From: JAVBMJ01 sp031551275
GTDB taxonomy: Bacteria > Bacteroidota > Bacteroidia > Bacteroidales > Rikenellaceae
Reading direction: 5' to 3'
DNA: 64,000 nucleotides
Assembly (NCBI GenBank): GCA_031551275.1
Contig: JAVBNX010000001.1
Location: 248,001 to 312,000 of the forward strand
The notes under the pieces are model-generated. The model worked only from the letters and a program-made list of their open reading frames with translations. It was not told the origin of the DNA and ran no database searches. The number at the start of each line of letters is the position of its first letter. Positions within the stretch are counted from its first letter, which is position 1. A program made the position numbers and the translations under genes. Positions 1 to 11,965 of this stretch are shown here, in pieces.

Positions 1-19
1 GCATTCGAAAGCAAGAGTG

Positions 20-2479
20 ATGAAACTGTCTCTACATAACCTGATTATTTCAGCCGCGGCGGGGCTGTGCTTCTTCGCCCATACGGCGCGGGCCCAAGCC
101 ATCGGCGTCGTTTTCGAGAAAAAGGCCGGGGCCTTCGCCCTGGCGCAGGACGGGATACCCGCCGCGATCCGCTGCGACAGCTCCGACCATCCGGGAGTCC
201 TGCTGGCCGCCGAAGCGCTCGCCAAAGATATCGAAAAGGTCGCGGGCGCCGCCCCCCAGGTCGTATTCAACGCCGCAACAGGCAAGCACCTCGCCGCCGC
301 CACGCTGGGAAGCGGTCCCCTGGCCGAGAGCCTGCTGGCAGCCGGGGGGGTCGACCGCAAGGAGTTGGAGGGCAAGCGCGAAAAATTCATCCTCCACGCC
401 GACGCCAACTCCCTCTTTATTCTGGGCAGCGATGCGCGCGGCACGATCTACGGCATTTACGAACTTTCGCGCCGGATCGGGGTCTCCCCGTGGCACTACT
501 GGGCCGACGTGCCTATCGAGGCGCACAAAACCATCTGCGTGCTTCCCGGAAGCTACACCGAGGGCGAGCCCGCGGTCCGCTACCGGGGCATCTTCCTCAA
601 CGACGAAGCCCCCAGCCTGACGGGTTGGGTAAAGGCCAATTTCGGAAAGTACGACCACCGTTTCTACCAGAAGGTCTTCGAGTTGTTGCTGCGCCTGAAG
701 GGCAATTTCCTCTGGCCGGCCATGTGGGACGCCGCCTTCTACGACGACGATCCCCAAAACAGCGTGCTGGCCGACAGGATGGGCATCGTCATGGGCACCT
801 CGCACCACGAACCGATGGCGCGCGCCCACAAGGAGTGGGGGCGCTACGGCACCGGGCCGTGGAACTACCAGACCAACCAAAAGACGCTCGACGGGTTCTG
901 GCGCGCGGGCATCAACCGGATGAAACACACGCAGGACGTGGTTACCATCGGCATGCGCGGCGACGGCGACGAGCCCATGAGCGAGCAGAGCAACATCGCG
1001 CTGCTGAAAAAGATCGTCGCCGACCAGCGCCGGATCATCGAGAAAGAGACGGGCAAACCCTCGTCATCCACCCCGCAGGTCTGGGCGCTGTATAAAGAGG
1101 TGCAGGAGTACTACGACAAGGGCATGGAGGTCCCCGAGGACGTTACCCTGCTTTTGTGCGACGACAACTGGGGCAACGTGCGCAGGCTTCCCGCCATCGG
1201 GGCGAGCCCCCGCAAGGGCGGCTACGGGATGTACTACCATTTCGACTATGTGGGCGGTCCGAGAAGCTACAAATGGCTGAATGTAAGCCAGGTGCAGCGC
1301 GTATGGGAACAGATGGACCTTTGCTGGCGCCACGGGGTGGACCGGATGTGGATCGTCAACGTGGGCGACCTCAAACCGATGGAGTACCCCATCCAATTCT
1401 TCCTTGACATGGCCTGGGACCCCTCGCGTTTCAATCCCGGCAACCTCATGGAGCACACCCGGGGCTTCTGCGCGGAGCAATTCGGCGAAAAACACGCCGA
1501 AGAGGCCGCGCGCATACTCAACCTGTACAGCAAATACAACGCGCGTGTAACGCCCGAGTTGCTCAACGAAAAGACCTACCCGCTGGGAAACTACGACGAG
1601 TTCAACCGCGTGACCACGGACTACCTGCAACTGGAAACCGACGCGCTGAGGCTGTACCACCTCCTGCCCGCATCATACCGCGACGCCTTCGACCAATTGG
1701 TCTTGTTCCCCGTGCAGGCCTGCGCCAACCTCTACGCGATGTATTACGCGGTGGCTATGAACCGGGAGCTTTACGGACGGGGCGACGCGCAGGCCAACCT
1801 CTGGGCTGACCGGGCCGGGGAGCACTTCAAGCGCGACTCGATGCTTTGCAGGCGCTACAACAGGGAGATCAGCGGCGGGAAATGGAACCACATGATGGAC
1901 CAGACCCACATCGGCTATACCTACTGGAACCAGCCCCCGAAAAACACGATGCCCGAGGTCCGGCGCCTGCCCCGGCCCGAAAAACAAACGACCTTCGCCG
2001 AGGCGGACGGATATGTCTCGATCGAAGCGGGTAATTTCGCCCGCAAGGGAAGCGCCGTGGAGTACGTCGCCGGCCTGGGCCGTACATGCGGCGCGCTAAT
2101 ATTCCGAAACGGCGAGGACGCCTGGGTGGAGTACGACGCGCTCCTTACCTCGAGCGGGACGGCCAAACTGACCTTGCTGCTCTCCCCCACCCTCGATTTC
2201 AACGGCCGTGGCCTGCGCTACGGCGTGCAAATCGGCGGCCAACCCGAGCAGATCGTCAATTTCAACGGCAAATACGACGATAAATTACAGGAAAAATGGC
2301 AGGCCCAACGGATCATCGCCTCGACAACGGAGCACAATATCGCGCCCGGCCCCTGCACGATCCGCATCCGGCTGATCGACCCGGGCGTCGTGCTCCAGAA
2401 GCTGACCCTCGACACGGGCGGACTGAAGCCCTCCTACCTGGCTCCCCCGCAAAGTGAAACGGTAAAAACACAACGATAG
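20..2479 (+). CDS. GH115 xylan alpha-1,2-glucuronidase
   Basis: Secreted enzyme expected to remove (4-O-methyl)glucuronic acid from internal xylose residues of glucuronoxylan. The 819-residue product has an N-terminal signal peptide ending near the Ala-Arg-Ala at residues 22-24. It carries typical GH115 segments, including LKGNFLWPAMW, MGTSHHEPM and GMRGDGDEPMSE, and ends in a C-terminal beta-rich domain (about 660-819). Length is normal for the family (about 800-1000). The ATG at 20 is preferred over the in-frame GTG at 17. It is the first complete gene of a plus-strand operon; the next ATG begins directly after its TAG. Signal type I suggests a periplasmic location. The family call is firm; substrate is inferred from the surrounding xylanases and uronate genes. 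Confidence 0.93.
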   Translation: MKLSLHNLIISAAAGLCFFAHTARAQAIGVVFEKKAGAFALAQDGIPAAIRCDSSDHPGVLLAAEALAKDIEKVAGAAPQVVFNAATGKHLAAATLGSGPLAESLLAAGGVDRKELEGKREKFILHADANSLFILGSDARGTIYGIYELSRRIGVSPWHYWADVPIEAHKTICVLPGSYTEGEPAVRYRGIFLNDEAPSLTGWVKANFGKYDHRFYQKVFELLLRLKGNFLWPAMWDAAFYDDDPQNSVLADRMGIVMGTSHHEPMARAHKEWGRYGTGPWNYQTNQKTLDGFWRAGINRMKHTQDVVTIGMRGDGDEPMSEQSNIALLKKIVADQRRIIEKETGKPSSSTPQVWALYKEVQEYYDKGMEVPEDVTLLLCDDNWGNVRRLPAIGASPRKGGYGMYYHFDYVGGPRSYKWLNVSQVQRVWEQMDLCWRHGVDRMWIVNVGDLKPMEYPIQFFLDMAWDPSRFNPGNLMEHTRGFCAEQFGEKHAEEAARILNLYSKYNARVTPELLNEKTYPLGNYDEFNRVTTDYLQLETDALRLYHLLPASYRDAFDQLVLFPVQACANLYAMYYAVAMNRELYGRGDAQANLWADRAGEHFKRDSMLCRRYNREISGGKWNHMMDQTHIGYTYWNQPPKNTMPEVRRLPRPEKQTTFAEADGYVSIEAGNFARKGSAVEYVAGLGRTCGALIFRNGEDAWVEYDALLTSSGTAKLTLLLSPTLDFNGRGLRYGVQIGGQPEQIVNFNGKYDDKLQEKWQAQRIIASTTEHNIAPGPCTIRIRLIDPGVVLQKLTLDTGGLKPSYLAPPQSETVKTQR

Positions 2480-4411
2480 ATGGGAAGGATATTTACAACG
2501 ATCTGGACGGCAGCCCTGCTGCTGGTAACGGCGGCAACCCGCGCCGAGGTGCGCCTGCCGCACATTTTCTCCGACGGGATGGTGCTCCAACGGGAGATGC
2601 CCGTCAAAGTCTGGGGCATGGCCGACCCCGGCGAGGAGCTCCGCGTGGAGCTGGCGGGCGCTAAAAAGAGCGTGAAGGCCGACAGCGAAGGCAAATGGAG
2701 CGTTACCCTGCCGGCCCTCAAAGCCGGGGGCCCCTACACCCTCAAGGCGGGCGGCATCGAGGTCAAAGACGTGTTAGCAGGCGACGTGTGGCTCTGCTCG
2801 GGCCAATCCAACATGGAACTGCCGATCAAGCGGGTTACCGATATGTTCGCCGAAGAGGTCGCCGGATACGAAAACCCGAAGATCCGCCAGATCGCCATCC
2901 CGAGGGACTATGACTTCCACGGCCCGAAAGCCGACGTGGGGAAATGTGCCTGGACGCCCCTGGACAAGAATCACGTGATGGATTTCTCAGCCGTGGCCTA
3001 CTTCTTCGCCAAACAACTCTACAAAACCACCGGCGTCCCGATCGGGATTATCAACTCGAGCGTGGGGGGTTCGCGGATCGAGGAGTGGATCAGCGACGTG
3101 GGCCTCGAACCCTTCCCCCGGACGAGGAACGGATTGGAGATCCTGCGCAACGACGACTACTACAAGAAAACCAACGAGGCCTCCGCCATGCAGCAAAAAC
3201 TCTGGCAGCAGACCCTCGACAAGGGCGACCAGGGCTTCAAAGGCCAATGGAACCTTCCCGGCAAGGGGGGCGACGGCTGGCAGGCCACCGGGCTGTTTTC
3301 GCAGGATTGGGCCGTGGACGCCGACCGCCAGCCCGTCAACGGGTCGGTCTGGCTGCGCCGCACCTTCTCCGCCGAGGGACTCGATTTAAACAAGGAGGCC
3401 ACGCTCAGGCTGGGCTGCATCGTGGACGCCGATTTCGCCTACGTCAACGGCAAACAAGTCGGGGCGACCTACTACCAATACCCCCCGCGCATCTACACCA
3501 TCCCCGCCGGGCTGCTCCACGAGGGCGAGAACACGATCGTGGTCCGCGTGGTAAGCAACGGCGGGACCGGCTCCTTCGTGCAGGACAAACCCTACAAGAT
3601 CGTCCAGCAGGGCCGCGAGATCAGCCTGGAGATCGACCTAAAAGAGGGTTGGGAGTACAAACGCGGCATGACCATGCCCCCGATGGAGGGCTTCCCCTCG
3701 TTCTGGGGCAAACCCACGGGCCTTTACAACACCATGCTCGCCCCCCTGTACGGCTACGGCCTGAAGGGCGCGATCTGGTACCAGGGCGAGTCGAACGCCA
3801 GCCGCCACTGGGAGTACAAAGCCCTGCTGGAGGCCCTGACCGGCACGTGGCGCCAGGGGTTCGCACAGGCCCAACTGCCATTTCTGATCGTCCAACTGCC
3901 CAACTTCATGCAGGCCAGAAGCTATCCCTCCGACGGCTGGTGGCCGAATTTAAGGGAGGCGCAATCCCAAGCCGCCGCCGAAATCCCCCACACGGCCCTG
4001 GTCGTGACCATCGACGCCGGGGAGTGGAACGACATCCACCCGCTGGATAAGAAGACGGTCGGCGAGCGCACGGCGTGGGCCGCACGCCGGATCGCCTACG
4101 GCGAGAAACTGAGCGAGTGCCCCGTTTACGCCTCGAGCGAGATCAGGGGCGACCAAATAATCATCAGCTTCACCCCCACCTCGGGCCATCTCAAGCCAAA
4201 CGACGCGCTGAAAGGCTTCGCCGTCGCGGGCGCCGACAAAAAGTTCGTCTGGGCCAAAGCGCACACCGACGGCGACAAGGTGGTGGTGTGGGCCGACGGG
4301 CTCGACGCTCCCCGCTACGTCCGCTACGCCTGGGCCGACAACCCCGAGGGGGTCGACCTGGTCAATACCGACGACATGCCCGCCTCCCCCTTCAGGACCG
4401 ATAACAAATAA
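2480..4411 (+). CDS. SGNH carbohydrate acetylesterase (sialate O-acetylesterase-like, CE20-type)
   Basis: Probable esterase that removes O-acetyl groups from hemicellulose. The 643-residue product has a signal peptide (cleavage near TRAEV, about residue 23). It shows the SGNH nucleophile block GQSNME around residue 108-113, a WYQGESN block, and the catalytic Asp-x-x-His near the C-terminal third (NDIHPL). A beta-sandwich segment (about 270-380, WLRRTF and YVNGKQVG) interrupts the hydrolase domain, as in sialate O-acetylesterase/CE20-like enzymes. The start codon abuts the stop of the GH115 gene, so the two are co-transcribed and probably translationally coupled. In this operon acetylxylan is a more likely substrate than sialic acid, because no sialate genes are present. 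Confidence 0.85.
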   Translation: MGRIFTTIWTAALLLVTAATRAEVRLPHIFSDGMVLQREMPVKVWGMADPGEELRVELAGAKKSVKADSEGKWSVTLPALKAGGPYTLKAGGIEVKDVLAGDVWLCSGQSNMELPIKRVTDMFAEEVAGYENPKIRQIAIPRDYDFHGPKADVGKCAWTPLDKNHVMDFSAVAYFFAKQLYKTTGVPIGIINSSVGGSRIEEWISDVGLEPFPRTRNGLEILRNDDYYKKTNEASAMQQKLWQQTLDKGDQGFKGQWNLPGKGGDGWQATGLFSQDWAVDADRQPVNGSVWLRRTFSAEGLDLNKEATLRLGCIVDADFAYVNGKQVGATYYQYPPRIYTIPAGLLHEGENTIVVRVVSNGGTGSFVQDKPYKIVQQGREISLEIDLKEGWEYKRGMTMPPMEGFPSFWGKPTGLYNTMLAPLYGYGLKGAIWYQGESNASRHWEYKALLEALTGTWRQGFAQAQLPFLIVQLPNFMQARSYPSDGWWPNLREAQSQAAAEIPHTALVVTIDAGEWNDIHPLDKKTVGERTAWAARRIAYGEKLSECPVYASSEIRGDQIIISFTPTSGHLKPNDALKGFAVAGADKKFVWAKAHTDGDKVVVWADGLDAPRYVRYAWADNPEGVDLVNTDDMPASPFRTDNK

Positions 4412-4422
4412 CTGCCGACCAT

Positions 4423-5904
4423 ATGAAAGAAATTACCCAAAAAGTATCGATGGGGGAGAAGATAGGTTACAGCCTCGGCGACGGGGCGGCCAACCTGGTC
4501 TTCCAGATGATGATGATGTTCCAGTTGTTCTTCTATACCGACGTGTTCGGTATCAAGGCGACGGCTGCGGGCATGATCCTTCTGTTCGCAAGGTTCTTCG
4601 ACGCCTTCGTCGATCCGGTCGTGGGCATCCTCTCCGACCGCACCCAAACCAAATGGGGAAAATACCGCCCCTGGATCCTCTGGACGGCCTTGCCCTTCGC
4701 GGTCTTCTTCGTGATGGCCTTTCTGACGCCCGATTTGACCGAGCGCGGCAAGATCATCTACGCCGGGGTGACCTACACGCTTCTGATGGCGATCTACTCC
4801 TTCAACAACACCCCCTACTCCTCGTTGGGCGGTGTGATGACCAGCGACATCAAGCAGCGCACCTCGATCTCCACCGTCCGCTTCGTGACGGCCACCGTGG
4901 CGACCTTCATCGTGCAGGGCCTGACCCTGCCCCTGGTCTCCAAATTCGGCAACGGGGATGCCGCGAACTCCAAAGGCTGGGCCACGACCATCATCCTGTT
5001 CGCTGCGGTGGCGGTCGTGCTGCTGGTAATTACCTTTTTTACCACCAAGGAGCGCATCTCGCCGCCCCAGGGGCAGAAGAATTCGGTCAAACAGGACGCC
5101 AAAGACATTATCCGCAACAAGCCCTGGAAGGCGATGTTCATCCTCACGCTGTTTTTGTTTACCACGCTGGCCTTGTGGGGCAGCAGCATGTCCTATTACT
5201 TCAACTACGTGGTCGACAAGTCCGCCCTGCTCGAATTTTTGCGCGGCTGGGGCCTTGCCGGGGGCGCCGAGGGCGGCTGGGGACACAACCTGCTGGACGC
5301 CTTCGGGCTGATCGCCAAAGAGGACCAGAGCAACGTCTTCGCCGTGGGTTTCAGCTTATTCAACATGTTGGGCCAGTTGGTTACCCTGGCGGGCGTGATC
5401 CTGTTGTCGGGCTTTTTGTCGGGCATTTTCGGCAAGCGCAACGTGTTTATCGTGTGCCTGGCTTTGACGGCCGCGGCCACGGCCATGTTCTACGTGGTCC
5501 CCGCCGAGAGGATCGGGACAATCTTCTGGATCAACATCCTCAAGAGCCTCTTCTACGCCCCCACCATCCCGCTTTTGTGGGCCATGATGGGCGACGTGGC
5601 CGACTACTCGGAGTGGGTCAACCACCGCCGGGCCACGGGCTTCGTCTTCGCCGGGATCGTCTTCTCGCTCAAGGCGGGGCTGGGTATCGGCGGGGCGATC
5701 TGCGGGGGGATCATCGACTCGTTCGGCTTTGTGGCCAACACCGTCCAGAGCGAGTCGGCCGTCACGGGCATCCGCCTGACCTCGAGCATTATCCCGGCCG
5801 CCACTTTTTTGGTGGGCGTCATCGCGCTCTGTTTTTACCCCATTACCAAGAGTTACAACCAACGGATGCAGTCCGAACTGGCTGCCCGGAGAAGCCAACA
5901 ATAA
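4423..5904 (+). CDS. GPH-family sugar:cation symporter (xyloside/glucuronide type)
   Basis: Inner-membrane transporter of the glycoside-pentoside-hexuronide:cation symporter family in the major facilitator superfamily. The 493-residue hydrophobic protein has about twelve predicted membrane segments. The family-typical loop DPVVGILSDRTQT followed by KWGKYRPW lies at about residues 64-86, and the mid-protein motif SSMSYYFNYVV is also present. There is no signal peptide, as expected. It lies 11 bases after the esterase gene and 17 bases before a GH10 xylanase gene. It probably carries xylo-oligosaccharides, xylose or (methyl)glucuronate from the periplasm to the cytoplasm, which matches the cytoplasmic GH43 and the uronate-catabolic genes downstream. 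The exact ligand cannot be told from sequence. Confidence 0.9.
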   Translation: MKEITQKVSMGEKIGYSLGDGAANLVFQMMMMFQLFFYTDVFGIKATAAGMILLFARFFDAFVDPVVGILSDRTQTKWGKYRPWILWTALPFAVFFVMAFLTPDLTERGKIIYAGVTYTLLMAIYSFNNTPYSSLGGVMTSDIKQRTSISTVRFVTATVATFIVQGLTLPLVSKFGNGDAANSKGWATTIILFAAVAVVLLVITFFTTKERISPPQGQKNSVKQDAKDIIRNKPWKAMFILTLFLFTTLALWGSSMSYYFNYVVDKSALLEFLRGWGLAGGAEGGWGHNLLDAFGLIAKEDQSNVFAVGFSLFNMLGQLVTLAGVILLSGFLSGIFGKRNVFIVCLALTAAATAMFYVVPAERIGTIFWINILKSLFYAPTIPLLWAMMGDVADYSEWVNHRRATGFVFAGIVFSLKAGLGIGGAICGGIIDSFGFVANTVQSESAVTGIRLTSSIIPAATFLVGVIALCFYPITKSYNQRMQSELAARRSQQ

Positions 5905-5921
5905 AATAATAAAAGCCTGAT

Positions 5922-7052
5922 ATGAAACCTCATTTCTTAAACTCCCTGGCCGCGTTGCTCGCCATCGCCGCCATGACTTCCTGCAACGGGACCAACGGGT
6001 CCCAGCCCACCCAACCGCTCAAATCGGCATTGGAAGGCAAATTTCTGATCGGCACGGCGATGAACACCGCCCAGATCGAAGGTACCGACGCCGTCGGTCT
6101 GGGGATCATTACCACCCAATTCAACTCCGTGGTGGCCGAGAACTGCATGAAAACCGAGAAGATCCACCCCGAAGAGGGAGTCTACGCCTTCGATCTGGCC
6201 GACCGGTTCGTCGACTTCGGAGAGGCGCACGGCATGTTCATCGTGGGCCACGCCCTGGTATGGCACTCGCAGCTTCCCGCCTGGTTCACGGTGGACGCCC
6301 AGGGCAACGAGGTCACGCGCGACGTGCTGATCGCACGCATGAAAGACCACATCTTCACGTTGATGGAGCGCTACAAGGGACGCGTCCACGGCTGGGACGT
6401 GGTCAACGAGGCCTTCGAGGACGACGGCAGCTTCCGCCAATCGCCCTTCTACCGCATCATCGGCGAGGAGTACATCCAAATGGCCTTCGAGTTCGCAGCC
6501 CAGGCCGACCCTGGCGCCGAGCTCTACTACAACGACTTCTCGACCGCCGCCCCCGGCAAAAGGGAGGCGATCGTCAGCCTGGTGCAAAACCTCCAGGCCG
6601 CGGGGGTCAGGATCGACGCGGTGGGCATGCAGGGCCACATTACCATGGACTTCCCCACCCCGGAGGCCTTCGAAAAGAGCCTGCTTGCCTTCGCGGCCCA
6701 GGGCGTGGACGTGATGATCACCGAGTTGGACCTCTCGGTATTGCCCAGCGTAACGCGGAGCGCCGACATCGGCGCGAGGGTCCGCTACGACAGCGAACTG
6801 GATCCCTACACGCAGGGCTTGCCCGAGGCGGCCGCCAAAAAGTGGGAGAGCAGGCTGGAATCCTTCTTCGACGTATTCATCCGCAACAGCGACAAGATCA
6901 GCCGCGTGACGCTGTGGGGTATCAGCGACAAAGATTCGTGGCGCAACGACTTCCCCATGCTCGGCCGCACCGACTACGCCCTGCTCTACGACAGGAACGA
7001 CCAACCCAAGCCCATCGTGGAGTGGATCGTCAAACGCGCAACGCAAAAATAG
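5922..7052 (+). CDS. GH10 endo-1,4-beta-xylanase (lipoprotein)
   Basis: Endo-acting beta-1,4-xylanase. The 376-residue product is little more than a single GH10 barrel behind a lipoprotein signal (lipobox MTSC, Cys at about 21). Family motifs are GHALVWHSQ, WDVVNEAF with the acid/base Glu near residue 162, MQGHI, ITELDLS with the nucleophile Glu near 268, and LWGISD near the end. The residues after the Cys are not acidic, so the acidic surface-export signal seen in the larger GH10 protein at 24185 is absent, and a periplasmic membrane-anchored role on imported oligosaccharides is inferred. It sits mid-operon, 17 bases after the symporter gene. Confidence 0.95.
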   Translation: MKPHFLNSLAALLAIAAMTSCNGTNGSQPTQPLKSALEGKFLIGTAMNTAQIEGTDAVGLGIITTQFNSVVAENCMKTEKIHPEEGVYAFDLADRFVDFGEAHGMFIVGHALVWHSQLPAWFTVDAQGNEVTRDVLIARMKDHIFTLMERYKGRVHGWDVVNEAFEDDGSFRQSPFYRIIGEEYIQMAFEFAAQADPGAELYYNDFSTAAPGKREAIVSLVQNLQAAGVRIDAVGMQGHITMDFPTPEAFEKSLLAFAAQGVDVMITELDLSVLPSVTRSADIGARVRYDSELDPYTQGLPEAAAKKWESRLESFFDVFIRNSDKISRVTLWGISDKDSWRNDFPMLGRTDYALLYDRNDQPKPIVEWIVKRATQK

Positions 7053-7056
7053 GGAG

Positions 7057-8856
7057 ATGAGGTTGCTTCCCTACGCCGCTTCCGCCGCACACAGCCTGTG
7101 CGCCGCCCTGCTGGCCCTGACCCTGACGGCCTCGGCATGTTCCGGGGACGAGGGCAGCGAGAACCTGACCCCGCCGACGGTCACCCCGCCGACAGGCGAT
7201 GGGAACGACGAGGTAAGTGCCAGCGAGAAACCTGTTTTCACCTCGTTCGCCTACACGGGCAACGATGCGATCTACTCCAACTACCCGCTGGCGTCGGACG
7301 AGTTCTACTCGCCCATCCTGCAGGGCTGCTACCCCGACCCGAGCATCTGCCGCAAGGGGAACGACTACTACCTGATCAACTCCTCGTTCTCCTACTATCC
7401 GGGTATCCCGGTCTTCCACTCGACCGACCTGGTAAACTGGAAACAGATCGGCCACGTGATGCACGACCAGTTGAAGCTCACAGGCCTGGGCATGGAGAAC
7501 GGGGTTTATGCACCCGACATCTCCTACAACCCCAACAACCAGACCTTTTACGTGGTCACTACCCACATCGGGGGCAACCTGGGCAATATCGTGATGAAGG
7601 CCACCAACCCCGCGGGCCCGTGGAGCGCGGCGATCAAGCTCAACTTCAACGGCATCGACCCGGCCATGTTCTTCGACGACGACGGCAAAGCCTACATCGT
7701 GCACAACGGCGACCCCGACGTGAATGTCTACGGCAGCGCCCACAAGGCGGCCCGTTTGATCGAGTACGACCTTGCCACCGACCAGGTCAAAGGGGATGAC
7801 ATCGAGCTGGTCAGCGGCGGCGTGAACATCGCCGAGAGCCCCAGCTGGCTGGAAGGCCCCCACATCTACAAGAAGAACGGCAAATACTACCTGATGTGCG
7901 CCGAGGGCGGCACGGGCCCCAACCACCGCGAGGTAATCTTCTCGAGTCCCAACCTCAAAGGGCCCTACACGCCCGCCGCGGTCAACCCCATCCTTACCCA
8001 GAAGGGCCTGCCCTGGGGCCGCGCCGACAAGGTCGACGCCACGGGGCACGCCGACCTGGTACAGACGCCCGGCGGGGCGTGGTACGGCGTCTTTCTGGCC
8101 GTGCGCCCCAACACGGCCTACAACGCGTTGATGGGCCGCGAGACCTTCATCCTGCCCGTGGACTGGAGCGGCGAATTCCCCGTCTTCAGCGGCGGACTGG
8201 TGGCCCTGACCCCGAAAGTGAAACTCCCTGCCGGGACGACCAACCAAACGGGCAGGAACGGCTACCTGCCCAACGCGAATTTTACCTACACCGATACCTT
8301 CAACGCGTCGCAACTCTCTTATGACTGGATCTCGATCCGGGGCGCCTACACGTTCGCCTCATTGAGTTCATCCGGCGTGAAGCTGGAGCCCGCCAACGTG
8401 AAAATCGCCGGATCGAAGTCCGCCCCCTCGGCGATCTGCTACCGCCAGAGGCACAACTCGTTCAACGCCAAGGTGGGGATGCTCTACAAGCCCAAGGCGG
8501 CGGGCGATCTGGCCGGCGTGTCGTGCTTCTACAACGAGTCGAACTGCTACGTCTGCGGGCTGACCTACAAAAGCGGGGAGTACTACATGGTCCTTGAAAA
8601 GACCGACCAGGGCGTCTCCTCCGTCGTGGCGACGGCCAAAGTGGCCCTGCCCGCGGACGAAACGGTGCACCTGCGCATCCGCATGGCGAACGACGATCTT
8701 TATTTCGATTACTCGGTTACTGGGAATGCAGATAATAATTTTATAACTTTGGGGGGTAAACAATCCTCCGGTATCCTCCATTCGGGGTACGCGGGCGGTT
8801 TCACGGGCAACGTGATCGCCCTGTACGCCACCAAAGTCAACACCATCGTACCGTAA
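7057..8856 (+). CDS. GH43 beta-xylosidase/arabinofuranosidase with C-terminal beta-sandwich (lipoprotein)
   Basis: Five-bladed propeller glycosidase acting on xylo- or arabinoxylo-oligosaccharides. The 599-residue product has a lipoprotein signal (TASACSGDEG); the acidic residues after the Cys suggest possible surface display. The GH43 triad positions are visible: catalytic base Asp in CYPDPS, the second Asp in GIDPAMFFDDDG, and acid Glu in WLEGPHIYKK. A concanavalin-like domain typical of the beta-xylosidase C-terminus occupies about 400-599. Its ATG lies four bases past the preceding stop, immediately behind an AGGGAG run. It is clearly homologous along its full length to the minus-strand GH43 gene at 14025-15713, indicating an old duplication. 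Confidence 0.93.
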   Translation: MRLLPYAASAAHSLCAALLALTLTASACSGDEGSENLTPPTVTPPTGDGNDEVSASEKPVFTSFAYTGNDAIYSNYPLASDEFYSPILQGCYPDPSICRKGNDYYLINSSFSYYPGIPVFHSTDLVNWKQIGHVMHDQLKLTGLGMENGVYAPDISYNPNNQTFYVVTTHIGGNLGNIVMKATNPAGPWSAAIKLNFNGIDPAMFFDDDGKAYIVHNGDPDVNVYGSAHKAARLIEYDLATDQVKGDDIELVSGGVNIAESPSWLEGPHIYKKNGKYYLMCAEGGTGPNHREVIFSSPNLKGPYTPAAVNPILTQKGLPWGRADKVDATGHADLVQTPGGAWYGVFLAVRPNTAYNALMGRETFILPVDWSGEFPVFSGGLVALTPKVKLPAGTTNQTGRNGYLPNANFTYTDTFNASQLSYDWISIRGAYTFASLSSSGVKLEPANVKIAGSKSAPSAICYRQRHNSFNAKVGMLYKPKAAGDLAGVSCFYNESNCYVCGLTYKSGEYYMVLEKTDQGVSSVVATAKVALPADETVHLRIRMANDDLYFDYSVTGNADNNFITLGGKQSSGILHSGYAGGFTGNVIALYATKVNTIVP

Positions 8857-8868
8857 AACTTTGCACGC

Positions 8869-9840
8869 ATGAAAACCAAACGATACCTCGTCCCGGAAGA
8901 TTACATGGCCGACCCGGCCGTCCACGTCTTCGACGGCAAACTCTACATCTACCCCTCCCACGACTGGGAGTCGGGCATCGAAGAGAACGACAACGGCGAC
9001 CACTTCGACATGAAGGACTACCACGTCTTCTCGATGGACGACGTGGAGAACGGCCCGGTTACCGACCACGGCGTCGTGCTCTCCACCGACACCATCCCCT
9101 GGGCGGGCCGCCAGTTGTGGGACTGCGATGTGGCGCGCAAGGGCGATAAATACTACATGTACTTCCCGTTGAAGGACCGGAACGACATCTTCCGGATCGG
9201 CGTGGCCACCTCTGACAAACCCTCCGGGCCTTTTAAAGCCCAACCCGCCCCCATGAAGGGGAGTTACAGCATCGACCCGGCGGTCTGGGACGACGGGGAC
9301 GGCAAATACTACATGTACTTCGGAGGCATCTGGGGCGGCCAGTTGCAGCGTTACCGCGACAACAAAGCCATCGAGAACCCCCACCTGCCCGCCGACGGCG
9401 AGCCGGCATTGACCCCGCGCGTGGCACGTCTGAGCGCTGATATGCTGGAATTCGCCGAAGAGCCGCGCCCGATCACGATCCTGGGCGAGGACGGCAAACC
9501 GTTGCAGTCGGGCGACACGCAACGCCGTTTCTTCGAAGCCTCCTGGATGCACAAATACAACGGCGTCTACTACTTCACCTACTCGACCGGCGACACCCAC
9601 AACCTGTGCTACGCCACGGGCGACAACCCCTACGGCCCGTTTACCTACCGGGGCGTGATCCTGACCCCGGTCGTGGGCTGGACCACCCACCACGCCATCG
9701 CCGAGTTCAAGGGCAAATGGTATCTTTTCCACCACGACAGCGTCCCCTCGGGGGGTCGCACATGGCTCAGGAGCCTGAAAGTCACCGGATTGGAATACAA
9801 CCCCGACGGAACGATCCAAACCATCGAAGGACTGGACTAA
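8869..9840 (+). CDS. GH43 xylosidase/arabinofuranosidase, cytoplasmic (GH43_1-like)
   Basis: A 323-residue single-domain GH43 enzyme with no signal peptide: the protein starts MKTKRYLVPEDYMADPAV and enters the catalytic fold at once. The base Asp is in MADPAVHVFDG, the modulating Asp in SIDPAVWDDGDG and the acid Glu in FFEASWMHKYNG. The compact form and opening resemble subfamily GH43_1 enzymes of Bacteroides xylan loci (from memory). Absence of an export signal implies action in the cytoplasm on short oligosaccharides brought in by the GPH symporter. It lies between the exported GH43 gene (12-base gap) and the GH67 gene (15-base gap) in the same operon. Confidence 0.93.
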   Translation: MKTKRYLVPEDYMADPAVHVFDGKLYIYPSHDWESGIEENDNGDHFDMKDYHVFSMDDVENGPVTDHGVVLSTDTIPWAGRQLWDCDVARKGDKYYMYFPLKDRNDIFRIGVATSDKPSGPFKAQPAPMKGSYSIDPAVWDDGDGKYYMYFGGIWGGQLQRYRDNKAIENPHLPADGEPALTPRVARLSADMLEFAEEPRPITILGEDGKPLQSGDTQRRFFEASWMHKYNGVYYFTYSTGDTHNLCYATGDNPYGPFTYRGVILTPVVGWTTHHAIAEFKGKWYLFHHDSVPSGGRTWLRSLKVTGLEYNPDGTIQTIEGLD

Positions 9841-9855
9841 ACAAAAGCGAGCGAT

Positions 9856-11961
<2,106 letters not shown>

Positions 11962-11965
11962 CACT

